From assembly GCF_002760435.1 (NCBI RefSeq), contig NZ_AUUU01000066.1, positions 1 through 64,000 on the forward strand: a DNA stretch of 64,000 nucleotides, given 5' to 3'. Shown here in pieces: positions 17,473 through 26,993 of this stretch; the first letter of the stretch is position 1, and every line of letters starts with the position of its first letter. The position numbers and the translations under genes are program-made. The notes under the pieces are model-generated. The model did not search any database, was not told the DNA's origin, and saw only the letters and a list, made by a program, of their open reading frames with translations. Source of the stretch: Clostridium sp. LS (lineage in GTDB: Bacteria > Bacillota > Clostridia > Clostridiales > Clostridiaceae).

Positions 17473-18836
17473 TGTTAGATTTAACACCAAAAGAAATTAA
17501 AAAAAGAGAAGCTATTACTATAAATCCTAGTAAAACATGTCAACCAGTAGGCGCTATGTATGCAGCTCTTGGAGTACATGGATGTATGCCACACAGCCAT
17601 GGCTCTCAAGGATGTTGTTCATACCATAGAACAGTTTTATCAAGACATTTTAAGGAACCAGCTATAGCAACAAGTTCATCATTTAGTGAAGGTGCTTGCG
17701 TATTTGGTGGAGGTAGTAATATTAAAGCTGCTGTAAAAAATATATTTGATATATATGATCCGGAAATAATAGCTGTTCACACTACTTGTCTTTCAGAAAC
17801 TATCGGTGATGACTTAAATGCATTTATTGAAGATATAGAAATTCCAGATGGAAAGCGTGTAATGTATACTAATACTCCAAGTTATGTTGGATCACATATT
17901 ACTGGATTTTCAAATATGGTTAAAAGCTTTATTACTAGTTTATCTAAATCAACAGGAGTAAAGAATGGAAAAATGTGCGTAATTCCTGGATTTGTTAATC
18001 CTGGTGATATGCGTGAAGTGAAGAGATTATTAAAACTTATGGGTATAGATTTTACAATGCTTCCAGATACAACTGGAGTTTTAGATGCTCCAATGACTGG
18101 GAAATATGAAATGTATCCAAAAGGTGGTACAAAGATTCAAGATATCGTTGAATTAGGTGACTGCGAAAAAACTTTAGCATTAGGAAGTTTAGCTTCTGAA
18201 GCAGGTGCATCTGCACTTGAAAAATTACACAAAGTTCCTTATACAACTTTAAAAATGCCAATAGGTATTGGAGCTACTGATGAATTAATTATGGAATTAA
18301 GCAAATTCAGTAAACAAGAAGTTCCATATGAAATTGAAGAAGAAAGAGGACAATTAGTTGATATAATGATAGATTCTCATCCATATTATGATGGAAAGAA
18401 AGTAGCTTTATATGGTGACCCAGATGTGCTAATTGCTTTATCTAAATTCTTATTAGAACTTGGGATGATTCCTAAGTATGTAATTACAGGAACACCATCT
18501 TCAGCATTTGATAAAGAAATGAAAGCATTATTTGAAGAATTTGGTGTTGAAGGATGTATTGCAAAACAAGATACTGACCTTTTTGAATTACATCAATTAA
18601 TCAAGAATGAACCAGTGGATTTACTAATGGGTGGAACTCATGGTAAATACATAGCAAGAGCTGAAGATATCCCACTAGTTAGAATTGGATTCCCAGTAAT
18701 AGATAGATATGTTCATTCATACATGCCAAATGTTGGATATAAAGGCGCTATGAGATTGTTAGAATTAATGCTTGGTGCATTAATGGATAGACAAGATAGA
18801 GATGCTAAGGAAGAAGATTTTGAATTAGTAATGTAA
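17472..18836 (+). CDS. nifK: Nitrogenase MoFe protein beta subunit NifK
   Basis: A 454-residue beta subunit. P-cluster ligands lie in TCQPVGAMYAALG, HGSQGCCSYHRT and TTCLSETIGDD. It lacks the ~50-residue N-terminal extension of proteobacterial NifK, as in clostridia. VRIGFPVIDRY and NVGYKGAMRL are typical C-terminal segments. It is translationally coupled to nifD (TAATG). The operon may pause here: the next gene, nifE, is 370 bases away across a repeat-rich gap. Confidence 0.97.
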   Translation: MLDLTPKEIKKREAITINPSKTCQPVGAMYAALGVHGCMPHSHGSQGCCSYHRTVLSRHFKEPAIATSSSFSEGACVFGGGSNIKAAVKNIFDIYDPEIIAVHTTCLSETIGDDLNAFIEDIEIPDGKRVMYTNTPSYVGSHITGFSNMVKSFITSLSKSTGVKNGKMCVIPGFVNPGDMREVKRLLKLMGIDFTMLPDTTGVLDAPMTGKYEMYPKGGTKIQDIVELGDCEKTLALGSLASEAGASALEKLHKVPYTTLKMPIGIGATDELIMELSKFSKQEVPYEIEEERGQLVDIMIDSHPYYDGKKVALYGDPDVLIALSKFLLELGMIPKYVITGTPSSAFDKEMKALFEEFGVEGCIAKQDTDLFELHQLIKNEPVDLLMGGTHGKYIARAEDIPLVRIGFPVIDRYVHSYMPNVGYKGAMRLLELMLGALMDRQDRDAKEEDFELVM

Positions 18837-18890
18837 TACTAAGATTTGTGTGAAATAGTATAAACCCCAAAAGATATGCACATATAAAAA

Positions 18891-18953
18891 AAACAGCTAT
18901 GCTGCAATTAAGATCTTGGATAAAAAAAGCAGCTATGCTGCAATCAAGATCTT
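18891..18953 (+). repeat. Two direct repeats, each with a small hairpin
   Basis: Two 27-base copies (18891-18917 and 18927-18953, period 36) differ at two positions. Each holds CAGC-TAT-GCTG and ends AAGATCTT. In RNA each folds into a short hairpin in the nifK-nifE gap. A part in mRNA processing or stability is possible. Confidence 0.65.
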
Positions 18954-19000
18954 ATAAAAAGATAAGTATAAAAATAACTATAATTTAATAATTTCAATGG

Positions 19001-19040
19001 TTGAGCAATTGAACATGTATAAATCATGGCAATTGCTCAA
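19001..19040 (+). other. Hairpin in the nifK-nifE gap
   Basis: TTGAGCAATTG (19001-19011) pairs perfectly with CAATTGCTCAA (19030-19040); the loop can extend the pairing (CATG/CATG). No T tract follows, so it is not a standard terminator. The remaining ~165 bases to nifE are AT-rich with GAGAATTGAGAATGAAGAAT-like low-complexity sequence. Confidence 0.55.
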
Positions 19041-19206
19041 TTCATTAAAATTGAGAATTGAGAATGAAGAATGATAATTAATTTTTTTAACAAGGTTGAA
19101 AAAAATATATTTTAGATAATTCTCAAAGAAGCATGGATTTTCATCCTTTATTCTCAATTTCCAATTCATATAATTAAGAAAATTTTAAAAAGGTGGTGTG
19201 GACCTT

Positions 19207-20571
19207 ATGGAAAAGAAATTATCGAATTCATTACTTGAAGAAAGAGAAGATTTCGTATGTTTTAAAGAAGGTAAAAATAAAAAATCTATGAAATGTGATG
19301 GAGACAGTGTATCTGGATCGGTTAGCCAAAGAGCTTGTGTTTATTGTGGAGCCAGAGTAGTTTTAAATCCAATAACTGATGCTTATCATATAGTGCATGG
19401 TCCAATTGGATGTGCAAGCTATACTTGGGATATAAGAGGAAGTTTATCAAGTGGTGAAAATTTATATAGAAATAGTTTTTCAACAGATTTAAGTGAACAA
19501 GATGTAATATTTGGTGGTGAAAAGAAGTTAACAGCTGCTATTGAAGGAATAATGGAAAAGCATAATCCAAAATTAATTTTTGTTTATGCAACTTGTATTG
19601 TTGGTGTTATTGGAGATGATGTAAAGGCTGTATGTAAAATGGCTGAACAAAAATATAATGTTCCTGTTATACCAGTAATGTCACCAGGGTTTTCAGGAAA
19701 TAAATCTAAAGGTTACAAATTGGCATGTAATGCACTTATGAACTTATTTTCAAGAAATATTTTACCAAAAACAAATGGAATTAATATGCTTGGTGATTTC
19801 AATCTCGCAGGAGAACTATGGATTGTAAAAGATTATTTAAAGAAAATCGGAATTAATGTAATTTCGTCAATTACAGGTGATGCCAGCTATGATAATTTAA
19901 TTAAAGCAAGCAGTGCAAGTTTTAATGTTGTTCAATGTGCAGGATCTATGACATATTTAGCAAAAAGGATGGAAGCTGAAATGGATATACCTTTTGTTAA
20001 AATCAGTTTTGTTGGACTTGAGGATACTAAAAATTCGCTTCTTAGAATTGCAAGCTTATTTAATGATGAACAAATATTAGCTAAAGCTAAGGCTCTAGTC
20101 AAAGAGGAAGAAGAAAAAATATTACCAATATTAAATTCTTACAAAGAAAATTTAAAAGGTAAAAAAGCTGCTATTTATGTTGGTGGAGGATTTAAAGCAA
20201 TTTCTCTAATTAAACAATTTAATGAGCTTGGCATTGATACTGTTATGGTTGGAACCCAAACAGGAAAGAAAGATGATTATGAAGTTATAGGTAGTTTAGT
20301 TAATGATGGAACAGTAATTTTAGATGATGCAAATCCAGCTGAGTTAGAAAAATTTATGTTAGAGCAAGATGTAGATATATTAGTAGGCGGAGTTAAAGAA
20401 AGACCTCTTGCGTATAAATTAGGAGTTGCCTTTTGTGATCATAATCATGAAAGAAAGCATCCTCTTGGAGGCTTTATAGGAGCAGTTAACTTTGCTAAAG
20501 AAATAAATTTATCAATTAATAGTCCTGTATGGAAATATGTAAGGGAGAGTGAAGAGAATGAAGACAGCTAA
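19207..20571 (+). CDS. nifE: FeMo-cofactor scaffold subunit NifE
   Basis: A 454-residue alpha-like subunit of the NifEN scaffold, where the NifB cluster gains Mo and homocitrate before transfer to NifDK. Conserved cysteines are in QRACVYCGARVV, HGPIGCASYTWD and TCIVGVIGDD; LSEQDVIFGGEKKL is a family hallmark. The ATG at 19207 fits the AAGGTGG site better than the GTG three codons earlier. It overlaps nifN-B by 14 bases, so translation is coupled. Confidence 0.95.
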   Translation: MEKKLSNSLLEEREDFVCFKEGKNKKSMKCDGDSVSGSVSQRACVYCGARVVLNPITDAYHIVHGPIGCASYTWDIRGSLSSGENLYRNSFSTDLSEQDVIFGGEKKLTAAIEGIMEKHNPKLIFVYATCIVGVIGDDVKAVCKMAEQKYNVPVIPVMSPGFSGNKSKGYKLACNALMNLFSRNILPKTNGINMLGDFNLAGELWIVKDYLKKIGINVISSITGDASYDNLIKASSASFNVVQCAGSMTYLAKRMEAEMDIPFVKISFVGLEDTKNSLLRIASLFNDEQILAKAKALVKEEEEKILPILNSYKENLKGKKAAIYVGGGFKAISLIKQFNELGIDTVMVGTQTGKKDDYEVIGSLVNDGTVILDDANPAELEKFMLEQDVDILVGGVKERPLAYKLGVAFCDHNHERKHPLGGFIGAVNFAKEINLSINSPVWKYVRESEENEDS

Positions 20572-23299
20572 AGAAAGTTATGTAAACTTAACTGTTAATC
20601 CATGCAAAATGTGTATGCCAATGGGAGTTTGTAATGCGTTATATGGAATTAAAAATTGTATGACAATTTTGCATGGATCCCAAGGATGCAGTACATATAT
20701 TAGAAGACATATGGCAACTCATTATAACGAGCCAGTTGATATTGCTTCATCTTCACTTACTGAAGAAGGAACTGTTTACGGTGGGGAAAATAATTTGATT
20801 AAAGGTTTAGAGAACTTAATCAAATTATATAATCCAGAGGTTATTGGAATTGCTACTACTTGTCTAGCTGAAACTATTGGCGAAGATATAGTTAGACTTT
20901 CAAAAATATTTTATGAAAAACATCCTGAAAGTAAGGTTAAATTGATACCAATTAAATCTCCAGGATATGGTGGAACACAATATGGAGGATATTTTACAGC
21001 ACTTAGATCTGTAGTGGAAAATGTTGAAATGGATAGTGCAAAGAACGATAAGGTAAATATTGTGACTGGCCCTATAAGTAGTGCGGATACCAGAGAATTA
21101 AAAGAGATATTAGAAGATTTCAACATTGATTATATTTTACTTCCAGATCTATCAGAAAATTTAGATGGAGGACACAGTAAAAAGTATAATAGACTTCCAT
21201 GCAATGGTACAAGTGTTGAAGAAATTAAATTTATGGGTGGAGCTAAGGCTACAGTTGAATTAACTACATTTATAAAGGAAGAATATTCTGTTGGTAGTTA
21301 TTTGGAAGGGGCTTTTGGTGTTAAGAATTACAGAATTAATATACCAAGAGGTTTAAGAGATACAGATAAATTTCTAAAAGTTTTATCGGAAGTGTCTGGA
21401 AATCCTATCCCTGAAAAGTACAAAAAACAAAGAGGCAGATACTTAGATGCTATGATAGATTCTCATAAATATAATGCCGAAGCAAGAATAGCGATATTTG
21501 GCGAACCTGATTTTGTGTATACATCAGCAAGAATGGCAATAGAAAATGGCGTAGTTCCTATGATTATTGCAACAGGAGATGTCTGCAAGGAGTTAGAACC
21601 AAGCTTAAGAGAAGAAGTCGATGAATTATCTAAGCAATTATTTGCTGAAAAGTGTGTAATAATTGATGAAGCAGATTTTAAAACTATAGAAAAACTTGCA
21701 CTTGATTTAAATGTAAATGTAATGCTTGGAAGTTCAGATGGCAGAAGAATAGAGGAAAAACATAAAATTCCACTAATTAGAGCTGCATTTCCAATTCACG
21801 ATAGAATTGGCGGACAAAGAATTTTATCTATAGGATATGAGGGTTCTCTTAATTTAGGGGATCAAATTACAAATGTAATGTTAGCAAAAACAGAAATGAC
21901 TTTTAGAGAGAATATTTACAATGAATTTTATAAAGAAGAAAAAATAGAAGAAACCATAGTAAAAGATGAAGAATTAGTAATAAATAAAGAAATATTAATA
22001 AATGAAGGCACAGTAATAAAGGAGGAAAAAAATATGGAATTAAAAGTTATAAGTAAAGAAGAAGTAGAGGAAAAAACAAAAACTCATCCTTGTTTTAGCT
22101 GTGATTCAGCTCATAAATACGCAAGAATGCACCTTCCTATAGCACCAAAGTGTAATATAAGCTGCAATTATTGTTTGAGAAAATTTGATTGTGTTAATGA
22201 AAGCAGACCTGGAGTTACAACAGAGGTATTATCTCCTGAAGAAGCTTTTGCAAAATATAAATATGTAAAATCTCAAATGGATAATTTAAAAGTAGTTGGA
22301 ATAGCAGGTCCTGGAGATGCTTTAGCTAACTTTGATAATGTAAAGAAAACTCTTGAACTTATAAGAGAACATGATCCGGAAGTTACATTTTGTTTATCGA
22401 CTAATGGTTTAATGCTGCCATTCTATGCTCAAGAATTAATAAACTTAGGAGTAAGCCACGTAACAATAACTATGAATGCTATAGATCCTAAAATAACAGC
22501 AAAGGTATATAAATATGTAGATTATCTTGGAGTTACTTATACTGGTGAAGAAGGTGCTCAAATTCTTTTAAATAATCAACTATCAGGTCTTAAATATCTA
22601 GCTGATAGAGGAATTATGGTTAAAGTTAATATTGTAATGCTAAAGGGAATTAATGATCATCATATTGAAGACATAACAAAAAAAGTTAAAGAGCTTGGAG
22701 CTGGAATAACTAATATAATGCAAATGATACCAGTAAAAGGTAGTGTATTTGAAAATATGCCTCTTACAACTAATAAAGAAATAATGGACTTAAGAAAAAA
22801 ATGTGAAGTAAATATAAAACAAATGTATCATTGCAAACAATGTAGAGCTGATGCAATTGGATTACTTGGAGACGATCAATCTCAAAAATTTAGCAAACCT
22901 TCTATAAGTATTGCTGAAAGCGAAGAAAAATCATTAAAGTTTGCTGTGGCTTCAAAAAGCGGCATAGGAGTTGATATGCATTTTGGACACGCTTCAGAGT
23001 TTTATATCTATGAATATAAAAATGGAGATGTAAGATATGTAGAAAAAAGAGATGTAGATAAATACTGTAATGGGCAAGAAGAGTGCGAAGAGGAAGAAGA
23101 TAAATTTGCTAAATTATCTAAAGTTGTTTCTGATTGTAATGGAGTATTATGTCTTAGAATTGGTGACGGACCAAAGAATAAGTTTAAAGACATGGGTATA
23201 GATGTGTTTATGACATGTGATACTATTGAAACAGCGGTTGAAAAAGCAGCGGAAGTGATTTTAAAAGGAACAGAGGTTAAGGAAATATTAAGAGCTTAA
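20558..23299 (+). CDS. nifN-B: NifN-NifB fusion protein
   Basis: A 913-residue fusion, an arrangement known from C. pasteurianum. Residues ~1-450 are NifN (CKMCMPMGVCNALYG, HGSQGCSTYIRR, TTCLAETIGED). An acidic repetitive linker (~455-492) follows. NifB follows with CFSCDSAHKYARMHLPIAPK, the radical SAM CxxxCxxC (CNISCNYC) and PGVTTEVLSPEEA. A NifX/NafY-like cofactor-binding domain (~775-905) ends it. The enzyme would make the 8Fe-9S-C core and hand it to NifEN in cis. An ideal GGAGG plus in-frame ATG lies exactly at the NifB boundary (22021-22036), so free NifB may also be made. Confidence 0.95.
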   Translation: MKTAKESYVNLTVNPCKMCMPMGVCNALYGIKNCMTILHGSQGCSTYIRRHMATHYNEPVDIASSSLTEEGTVYGGENNLIKGLENLIKLYNPEVIGIATTCLAETIGEDIVRLSKIFYEKHPESKVKLIPIKSPGYGGTQYGGYFTALRSVVENVEMDSAKNDKVNIVTGPISSADTRELKEILEDFNIDYILLPDLSENLDGGHSKKYNRLPCNGTSVEEIKFMGGAKATVELTTFIKEEYSVGSYLEGAFGVKNYRINIPRGLRDTDKFLKVLSEVSGNPIPEKYKKQRGRYLDAMIDSHKYNAEARIAIFGEPDFVYTSARMAIENGVVPMIIATGDVCKELEPSLREEVDELSKQLFAEKCVIIDEADFKTIEKLALDLNVNVMLGSSDGRRIEEKHKIPLIRAAFPIHDRIGGQRILSIGYEGSLNLGDQITNVMLAKTEMTFRENIYNEFYKEEKIEETIVKDEELVINKEILINEGTVIKEEKNMELKVISKEEVEEKTKTHPCFSCDSAHKYARMHLPIAPKCNISCNYCLRKFDCVNESRPGVTTEVLSPEEAFAKYKYVKSQMDNLKVVGIAGPGDALANFDNVKKTLELIREHDPEVTFCLSTNGLMLPFYAQELINLGVSHVTITMNAIDPKITAKVYKYVDYLGVTYTGEEGAQILLNNQLSGLKYLADRGIMVKVNIVMLKGINDHHIEDITKKVKELGAGITNIMQMIPVKGSVFENMPLTTNKEIMDLRKKCEVNIKQMYHCKQCRADAIGLLGDDQSQKFSKPSISIAESEEKSLKFAVASKSGIGVDMHFGHASEFYIYEYKNGDVRYVEKRDVDKYCNGQEECEEEEDKFAKLSKVVSDCNGVLCLRIGDGPKNKFKDMGIDVFMTCDTIETAVEKAAEVILKGTEVKEILRA
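22021..22036 (+). promoter_or_regulatory. Internal ribosome site and start for free NifB
   Basis: AAAGGAGG, eight A/T bases, then ATG (22034), in frame at residue 493 of the fusion. The following sequence MELKVISKEEVEEKTKTHP lines up with the start of the stand-alone NifB at 53.6 kb (MEIINSID, then EEKTKKHP). Initiation here would give a 421-residue NifB. Confidence 0.65.
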
Positions 23300-23357
23300 A
23301 CCAGTTAACAGGTAACAGTTAGCAGTTTGAAAAAGAAGTGTGATTTTATGTAATGCT

Positions 23358-23428
23358 GGGCTCCTTAATCAGAATTCCACTTATGCTATATAATTATTAG
23401 CAGCTAAATATTAATGAATATGGAGCCC
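23358..23428 (+). other. Inverted repeat between nifN-B and nifV-omega
   Basis: GGGCTCC (23358-23364) and GGAGCCC (23422-23428) are perfectly complementary across 57 bases and unusually GC-rich for the region. There is no T tract. Possible processing or regulatory stem. Confidence 0.35.
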
Positions 23429-23483
23429 TAAAACTAAACTAAGTCTTCAATAAAGAATATTATAATATGGTGGTGATTGAGTA

Positions 23484-24398
23484 ATGGAGGAAAAAAGAAT
23501 TGAAATTATTGATAGAACTATTGTTGTTTTAAATGTGTTGTATGGTGATAAGATTAAATCTAAAGCTTCGCAAATAAAAGAATTAATAAAATTACTATAT
23601 AAAATAGGAAGTGGTTATATAGAAATTACTCAAGAGCTTTACAAGGCATTATCACCATTACCAGAGGGTGTTAACTTTGTTATATGTAGCAATAAAATAA
23701 TCGAAATGAAAAATAATTATGATCCTTATGAAATTTTTAAAAAAGAATTAAACTTAAATGCCTATAGAAACATTAGGTTTGTTGGATTAGATGATGTGAT
23801 ATTTTATGATTATGAAAAAATATTTTCTCAAATAAGAAGTAATTTTGGAGATAATATTGAAATGTGCATTAAAAATGATTATAATTCTGCTACTGCAATG
23901 ACATTAGAATGGATTAAACTTGGAGGGAAAAAGGTAGTAACATCATTTGCAGGAATTGGTGGATATGCTCCACTTGAAGAAATCTTAGGTTCAATTTCTT
24001 TTTTGGAAAAAATCAAAATTCGTGGAGATCATAAACTATTTCCACAAGTGCTTAATCTTTTTGAAGAAATTATAGAAGAGAAACTTCAAGGAAATATGCC
24101 GTTTATAGGGGAAGATATCTTTAATGTTGAATCTGGAATTCATGTAAATGGAATTGCAAAGAATCCAAGTACTTATGAACCATATGATCCAAAAGAAATA
24201 GGAAGAGAAAGAAATATTATTATAGGTAAGCATTCAGGAGTAAATGCTCTAGAGATAAAACTTAAGGAATTAAATATAAAGTATAACCATAATAATCTAA
24301 AGGTAATGCTAGAAAATGTGAGAAGATTTAGTACTCAAAAACGCAGGGGATTAAATAATGATGAAATTAAAGAAATATATTACAAGTGTTGTGTATAG
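23484..24398 (+). CDS. nifV-omega: Homocitrate synthase, omega subunit (NifV-omega), copy 1
   Basis: A 304-residue half of a split homocitrate synthase, as in C. pasteurianum. It shows the barrel end and C-terminal portion of the isopropylmalate synthase family: TSFAGIGGYAPLEEILGSI, MPFIGEDIFNVESGIHVNGI and IIIGKHSGVNALEIKLKEL. HVNG and KHSG are conserved family motifs. It cooperates with NifV-alpha, encoded 21 bases downstream, to condense acetyl-CoA and 2-oxoglutarate into the homocitrate ligand of FeMo-co. The second copy at 55.1 kb has the same length. Confidence 0.92.
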   Translation: MEEKRIEIIDRTIVVLNVLYGDKIKSKASQIKELIKLLYKIGSGYIEITQELYKALSPLPEGVNFVICSNKIIEMKNNYDPYEIFKKELNLNAYRNIRFVGLDDVIFYDYEKIFSQIRSNFGDNIEMCIKNDYNSATAMTLEWIKLGGKKVVTSFAGIGGYAPLEEILGSISFLEKIKIRGDHKLFPQVLNLFEEIIEEKLQGNMPFIGEDIFNVESGIHVNGIAKNPSTYEPYDPKEIGRERNIIIGKHSGVNALEIKLKELNIKYNHNNLKVMLENVRRFSTQKRRGLNNDEIKEIYYKCCV

Positions 24399-24419
24399 GA
24401 TTAATTGGAGGTGAATATA

Positions 24420-25202
24420 TTGAGTTTACAAAACAACAATTTAAATGATATATATATTGTTGATACTACCTTAAGAGATGGAGAGCAAAGCGCTGGAAGG
24501 GCATTTTCAATTGATGAAAAAGTTGAAATTGCAAGATATATGGATGAGAGCTATATATATCAAATAGAGGCAGGAATACCTGCAATGGGTGATTTGGAAA
24601 AGGAATGCATAAGAAGGATTTTAGATATTAGAGAAAATTCTCTTGTTTCTACATGGAATCGCATGAATAAAGACGATATATTAAATTCATTTGATTGTAA
24701 GCCTGATATAATTCATATAAGTGTTCCTACATCTGATATACAAATATATTCAAATTTGGGCAGAGACAAAAAATGGGTAAATGAAAATCTAAAGGAATGT
24801 GTTTTCTTTGCAAGAGATAAAGGTTATGATGTTACTATTGGTTTTGAAGATGCATCAAGAGCTGATATTAATTATCTTATTAATCTATGTGATATAGTTA
24901 GAGAAATGGGTGTAAAAAGAGTAAGATATGCAGATACAGTTGGAATATTAATGCCATCCTTAGTAAAAGATGCAGTTAGAACTTTAATTAATAATACCGG
25001 AATTGAAATAGAAATTCATGCACATAATGATTTTGGAATGGCAATCCCTATATCCCTTGAAGCTGTAAAAAATGGTGCAAAATATGTTGATTGTACATTA
25101 GACGGAATTGGAGAGAGAGCAGGAAATTGTAATTTGCAGGAATTTATTAAAGTTTCTGGGAAATATTTTGAAGCATTATCATCAAAAAGAATGATAAATT
25201 AA
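24420..25202 (+). CDS. nifV-alpha: Homocitrate synthase, alpha subunit (NifV-alpha), copy 1
   Basis: A 260-residue TIM-barrel catalytic half. Motifs: VDTTLRDGEQSAGRAFS with the metal/substrate Asp, IEAGIPAMG, GFEDASRAD, RYADTVGI and EIHAHNDFGMA, whose His pair binds the metal, then TLDGIGERAGN. It is probably started by TTG at 24420, six bases after GGAGGTG; this gives 260 residues, exactly the length of the second copy. The split is not a frameshift, since it is repeated at the second locus. Confidence 0.92.
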   Translation: MSLQNNNLNDIYIVDTTLRDGEQSAGRAFSIDEKVEIARYMDESYIYQIEAGIPAMGDLEKECIRRILDIRENSLVSTWNRMNKDDILNSFDCKPDIIHISVPTSDIQIYSNLGRDKKWVNENLKECVFFARDKGYDVTIGFEDASRADINYLINLCDIVREMGVKRVRYADTVGILMPSLVKDAVRTLINNTGIEIEIHAHNDFGMAIPISLEAVKNGAKYVDCTLDGIGERAGNCNLQEFIKVSGKYFEALSSKRMIN

Positions 25203-25274
25203 TTATGTTAACATTAAAAGTTTAAGTATTACATATATTGTTAATAATTTGTGTAATTTCCAATATTAAATAAA

Positions 25275-25343
25275 AACCAAACACCTTTTTATATAATTGC
25301 TATTAAAGTTTTATGCTTAAATTATATAAAATGGGGTTTGGTT
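25275..25343 (+). other. Long stem-loop after nifV-alpha
   Basis: AACCAAAC (25275-25282) and GTTTGGTT (25336-25343), with ATATAATT/AATTATAT inside, form a long imperfect stem 72 bases after nifV-alpha. It may end the nif transcript although there is no T tract. From 25344 to 25627 the gap is AT-rich; TACAAACTAATATTAACAAA at ~25471 resembles the AAAACAAAC repeats near other metal genes. Confidence 0.45.
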
Positions 25344-25627
25344 AATTGTGTTGTATAAGATAAATTTGTGATATAGATATTAAAATATGAAATGGAAATT
25401 AAAAAAATGAATAAAAAATGTTGCTATATTTAATTAAAAGTATTTATAATAAATGTAACGAATATTTGTTATACAAACTAATATTAACAAACATAAGATA
25501 ACGAACCCTAAGGAATTCATATTGAAATAATTAAAAGCATAGAAACTTTTTATAAATAATGTTAAACTTATGTTACCATGTATATTTTAATCATAAATAT
25601 ACAAGAGAGGGAATGGAGGACTGTAAG

Positions 25628-26605
25628 ATGGCAAATGAAACTTTAACGCCACAAGAAGTTGCTGATATGCTAAAAATATCTAAGTGTACAGTATATGAGC
25701 TAATAAAAAGAAGAGAATTAAATGGATATAAAGTTGGTAATAAACTTAGAGTAGATATTGATGATGTGGAAGAATATAAACTTAAAAACAAAAGTCTTAA
25801 AGAAAAAAAAGTAATAAAAAATAAAAACGAAACAATTATAGAACAAAGTCCACAACAGAATAATAGATATAATTATATTGAAGAAAAAAAATCAACAATA
25901 ACCAATTTTATTATTTGTGGGCAAGATAATATTTTAGATATTTTATCAAAAAATCTAAAGCATAATGCAAAAGGAATAAATGTTTTGAGGGCTTATGAGG
26001 CCAGCTATAGTGGATTAAGTGCTCTATATAGAAATGAAGTTCAGGCAGTAGCTTCACATATTTGGGATGGTGAGACTGGTGAATATAATGTTCCGTTTGT
26101 TAAAAGAATGCTTCCGGGAATATCAACCGTTGTTATAAATTTATGTTACAGAATCCAAGGTTTTTATGTAACTAAAAATAACCCTAAACAAATTAAAGGG
26201 TGGGAAGATTTGAGCAGAGATGATATTACGATTATCAATAGAGAGCCAGGCAGCGGAAGCAGGATTTTACTGGATCAACATTTGAAACAACTTGGAATAA
26301 GTGGAAGTGAAATAAATGGATATGATAAAGAGACTTTTTCGCCAACTGCTATTGCAAGTGCAGTGGCTAGAGGAAATGCTGATTTAGGAATAGGAACAGA
26401 ACGTACTTTTTTACACTCCAAGGAACTTGATTTTGTTCCAATACAAAAAGAAAGATATGATCTAGTTTTAAAAAAAGACAATATTTCTCAATTTCTTATT
26501 AATGATATTATTAATATACTGAAATCTGAAAATTTTAGGGAGGAATTTGGTGATCAAAGAGGATACGATTTATCGGATTCAGGGGAAATTGTTGGAGAAA
26601 CATAA
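25628..26605 (+). CDS. HTH + periplasmic-binding-like domain regulator 2
   Basis: A 325-residue paralogue of the regulator at 11.1 kb. HTH: TPQEVADMLKISKCTVYELI, then GYKVGNKLRVD. The binding domain starts near NFIICGQDNILDILS and contains ASHIWDGETGEYN, MLPGISTVVINLCYR, INREPGSGSRILLD and ARGNADLGIGTE. The ATG at 25628 follows TGGAGGA by seven bases; in-frame codons upstream have no ribosome site. Unlike the other three it has INREPGSG rather than INREKG. It stands between nif and the tup/vup operon and may sense tungstate, molybdate or vanadate. Confidence 0.8.
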   Translation: MANETLTPQEVADMLKISKCTVYELIKRRELNGYKVGNKLRVDIDDVEEYKLKNKSLKEKKVIKNKNETIIEQSPQQNNRYNYIEEKKSTITNFIICGQDNILDILSKNLKHNAKGINVLRAYEASYSGLSALYRNEVQAVASHIWDGETGEYNVPFVKRMLPGISTVVINLCYRIQGFYVTKNNPKQIKGWEDLSRDDITIINREPGSGSRILLDQHLKQLGISGSEINGYDKETFSPTAIASAVARGNADLGIGTERTFLHSKELDFVPIQKERYDLVLKKDNISQFLINDIINILKSENFREEFGDQRGYDLSDSGEIVGET

Positions 26606-26653
26606 AATAGAGTTAATAAAATTATCCCAATATATAAAGTTAAAGATTAGTAG

Positions 26654-26696
26654 GATCTATATATAATTTAACCAAAATTATATATAGATCTTTTTT
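26654..26696 (+). terminator. Intrinsic terminator after regulator 2
   Basis: A perfect 16-base stem GATCTATATATAATTT / AAATTATATATAGATC followed by six T. Confidence 0.85.
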
Positions 26697-26770
26697 AAAT
26701 AAAATTAATAAGATGCAGTTTTATTATTTGTTTTGAGTTATATAGAAATCAAATGATACATTAAATCCTA

Positions 26771-26852
26771 ATGTGCCGCCGTATTCTGAACGGTACGTAC
26801 TGGTGGTGTGAGAGGTCGGTAGGCAAAATAATTGTCCGCCTCCTACTTGGTT
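26771..26852 (+). mobile_element. Group II intron 3'-end remnant (domains V-VI)
   Basis: The island is clearly more GC-rich than its surroundings. GAACGGTACGTAC, GGTGGTGTGAGAGGTCGG and CCTCCTACTTGG match the usual 3' end of bacterial group II introns after the maturase gene. No intron-encoded reverse transcriptase or 5' end is present here, so it is a leftover fragment. Boundaries are approximate. Confidence 0.6.
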
Positions 26853-26955
26853 GAGCAGAGAATATAGATTTATAGGAGGAGTGAAAAAGCATTTTATCCT
26901 TAGTAAGGTTATGATAAAAATTTTGTGATATTAACAATATCAAACTATGTATGAT

Positions 26956-26985
26956 AAAACCAAACAAAAACAGATAAAAACCAAT
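26956..26985 (+). promoter_or_regulatory. 10-bp direct repeats upstream of tupA promoter (candidate operator)
   Basis: AAAACCAAAC, AAAAACAGAT, AAAAACCAAT: three units of 10 bases ending eight bases before the -35. Same repeat class as before the fec-like operon and mod genes. Confidence 0.5.
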
Positions 26986-26993
26986 GAAACTTA

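Noticed and set aside
23484..25202. nifV-omega and nifV-alpha as one frameshifted nifV
   Set aside because: The same split with the same lengths recurs at 55-57 kb, each half has its own ribosome site, and the split is known in C. pasteurianum.
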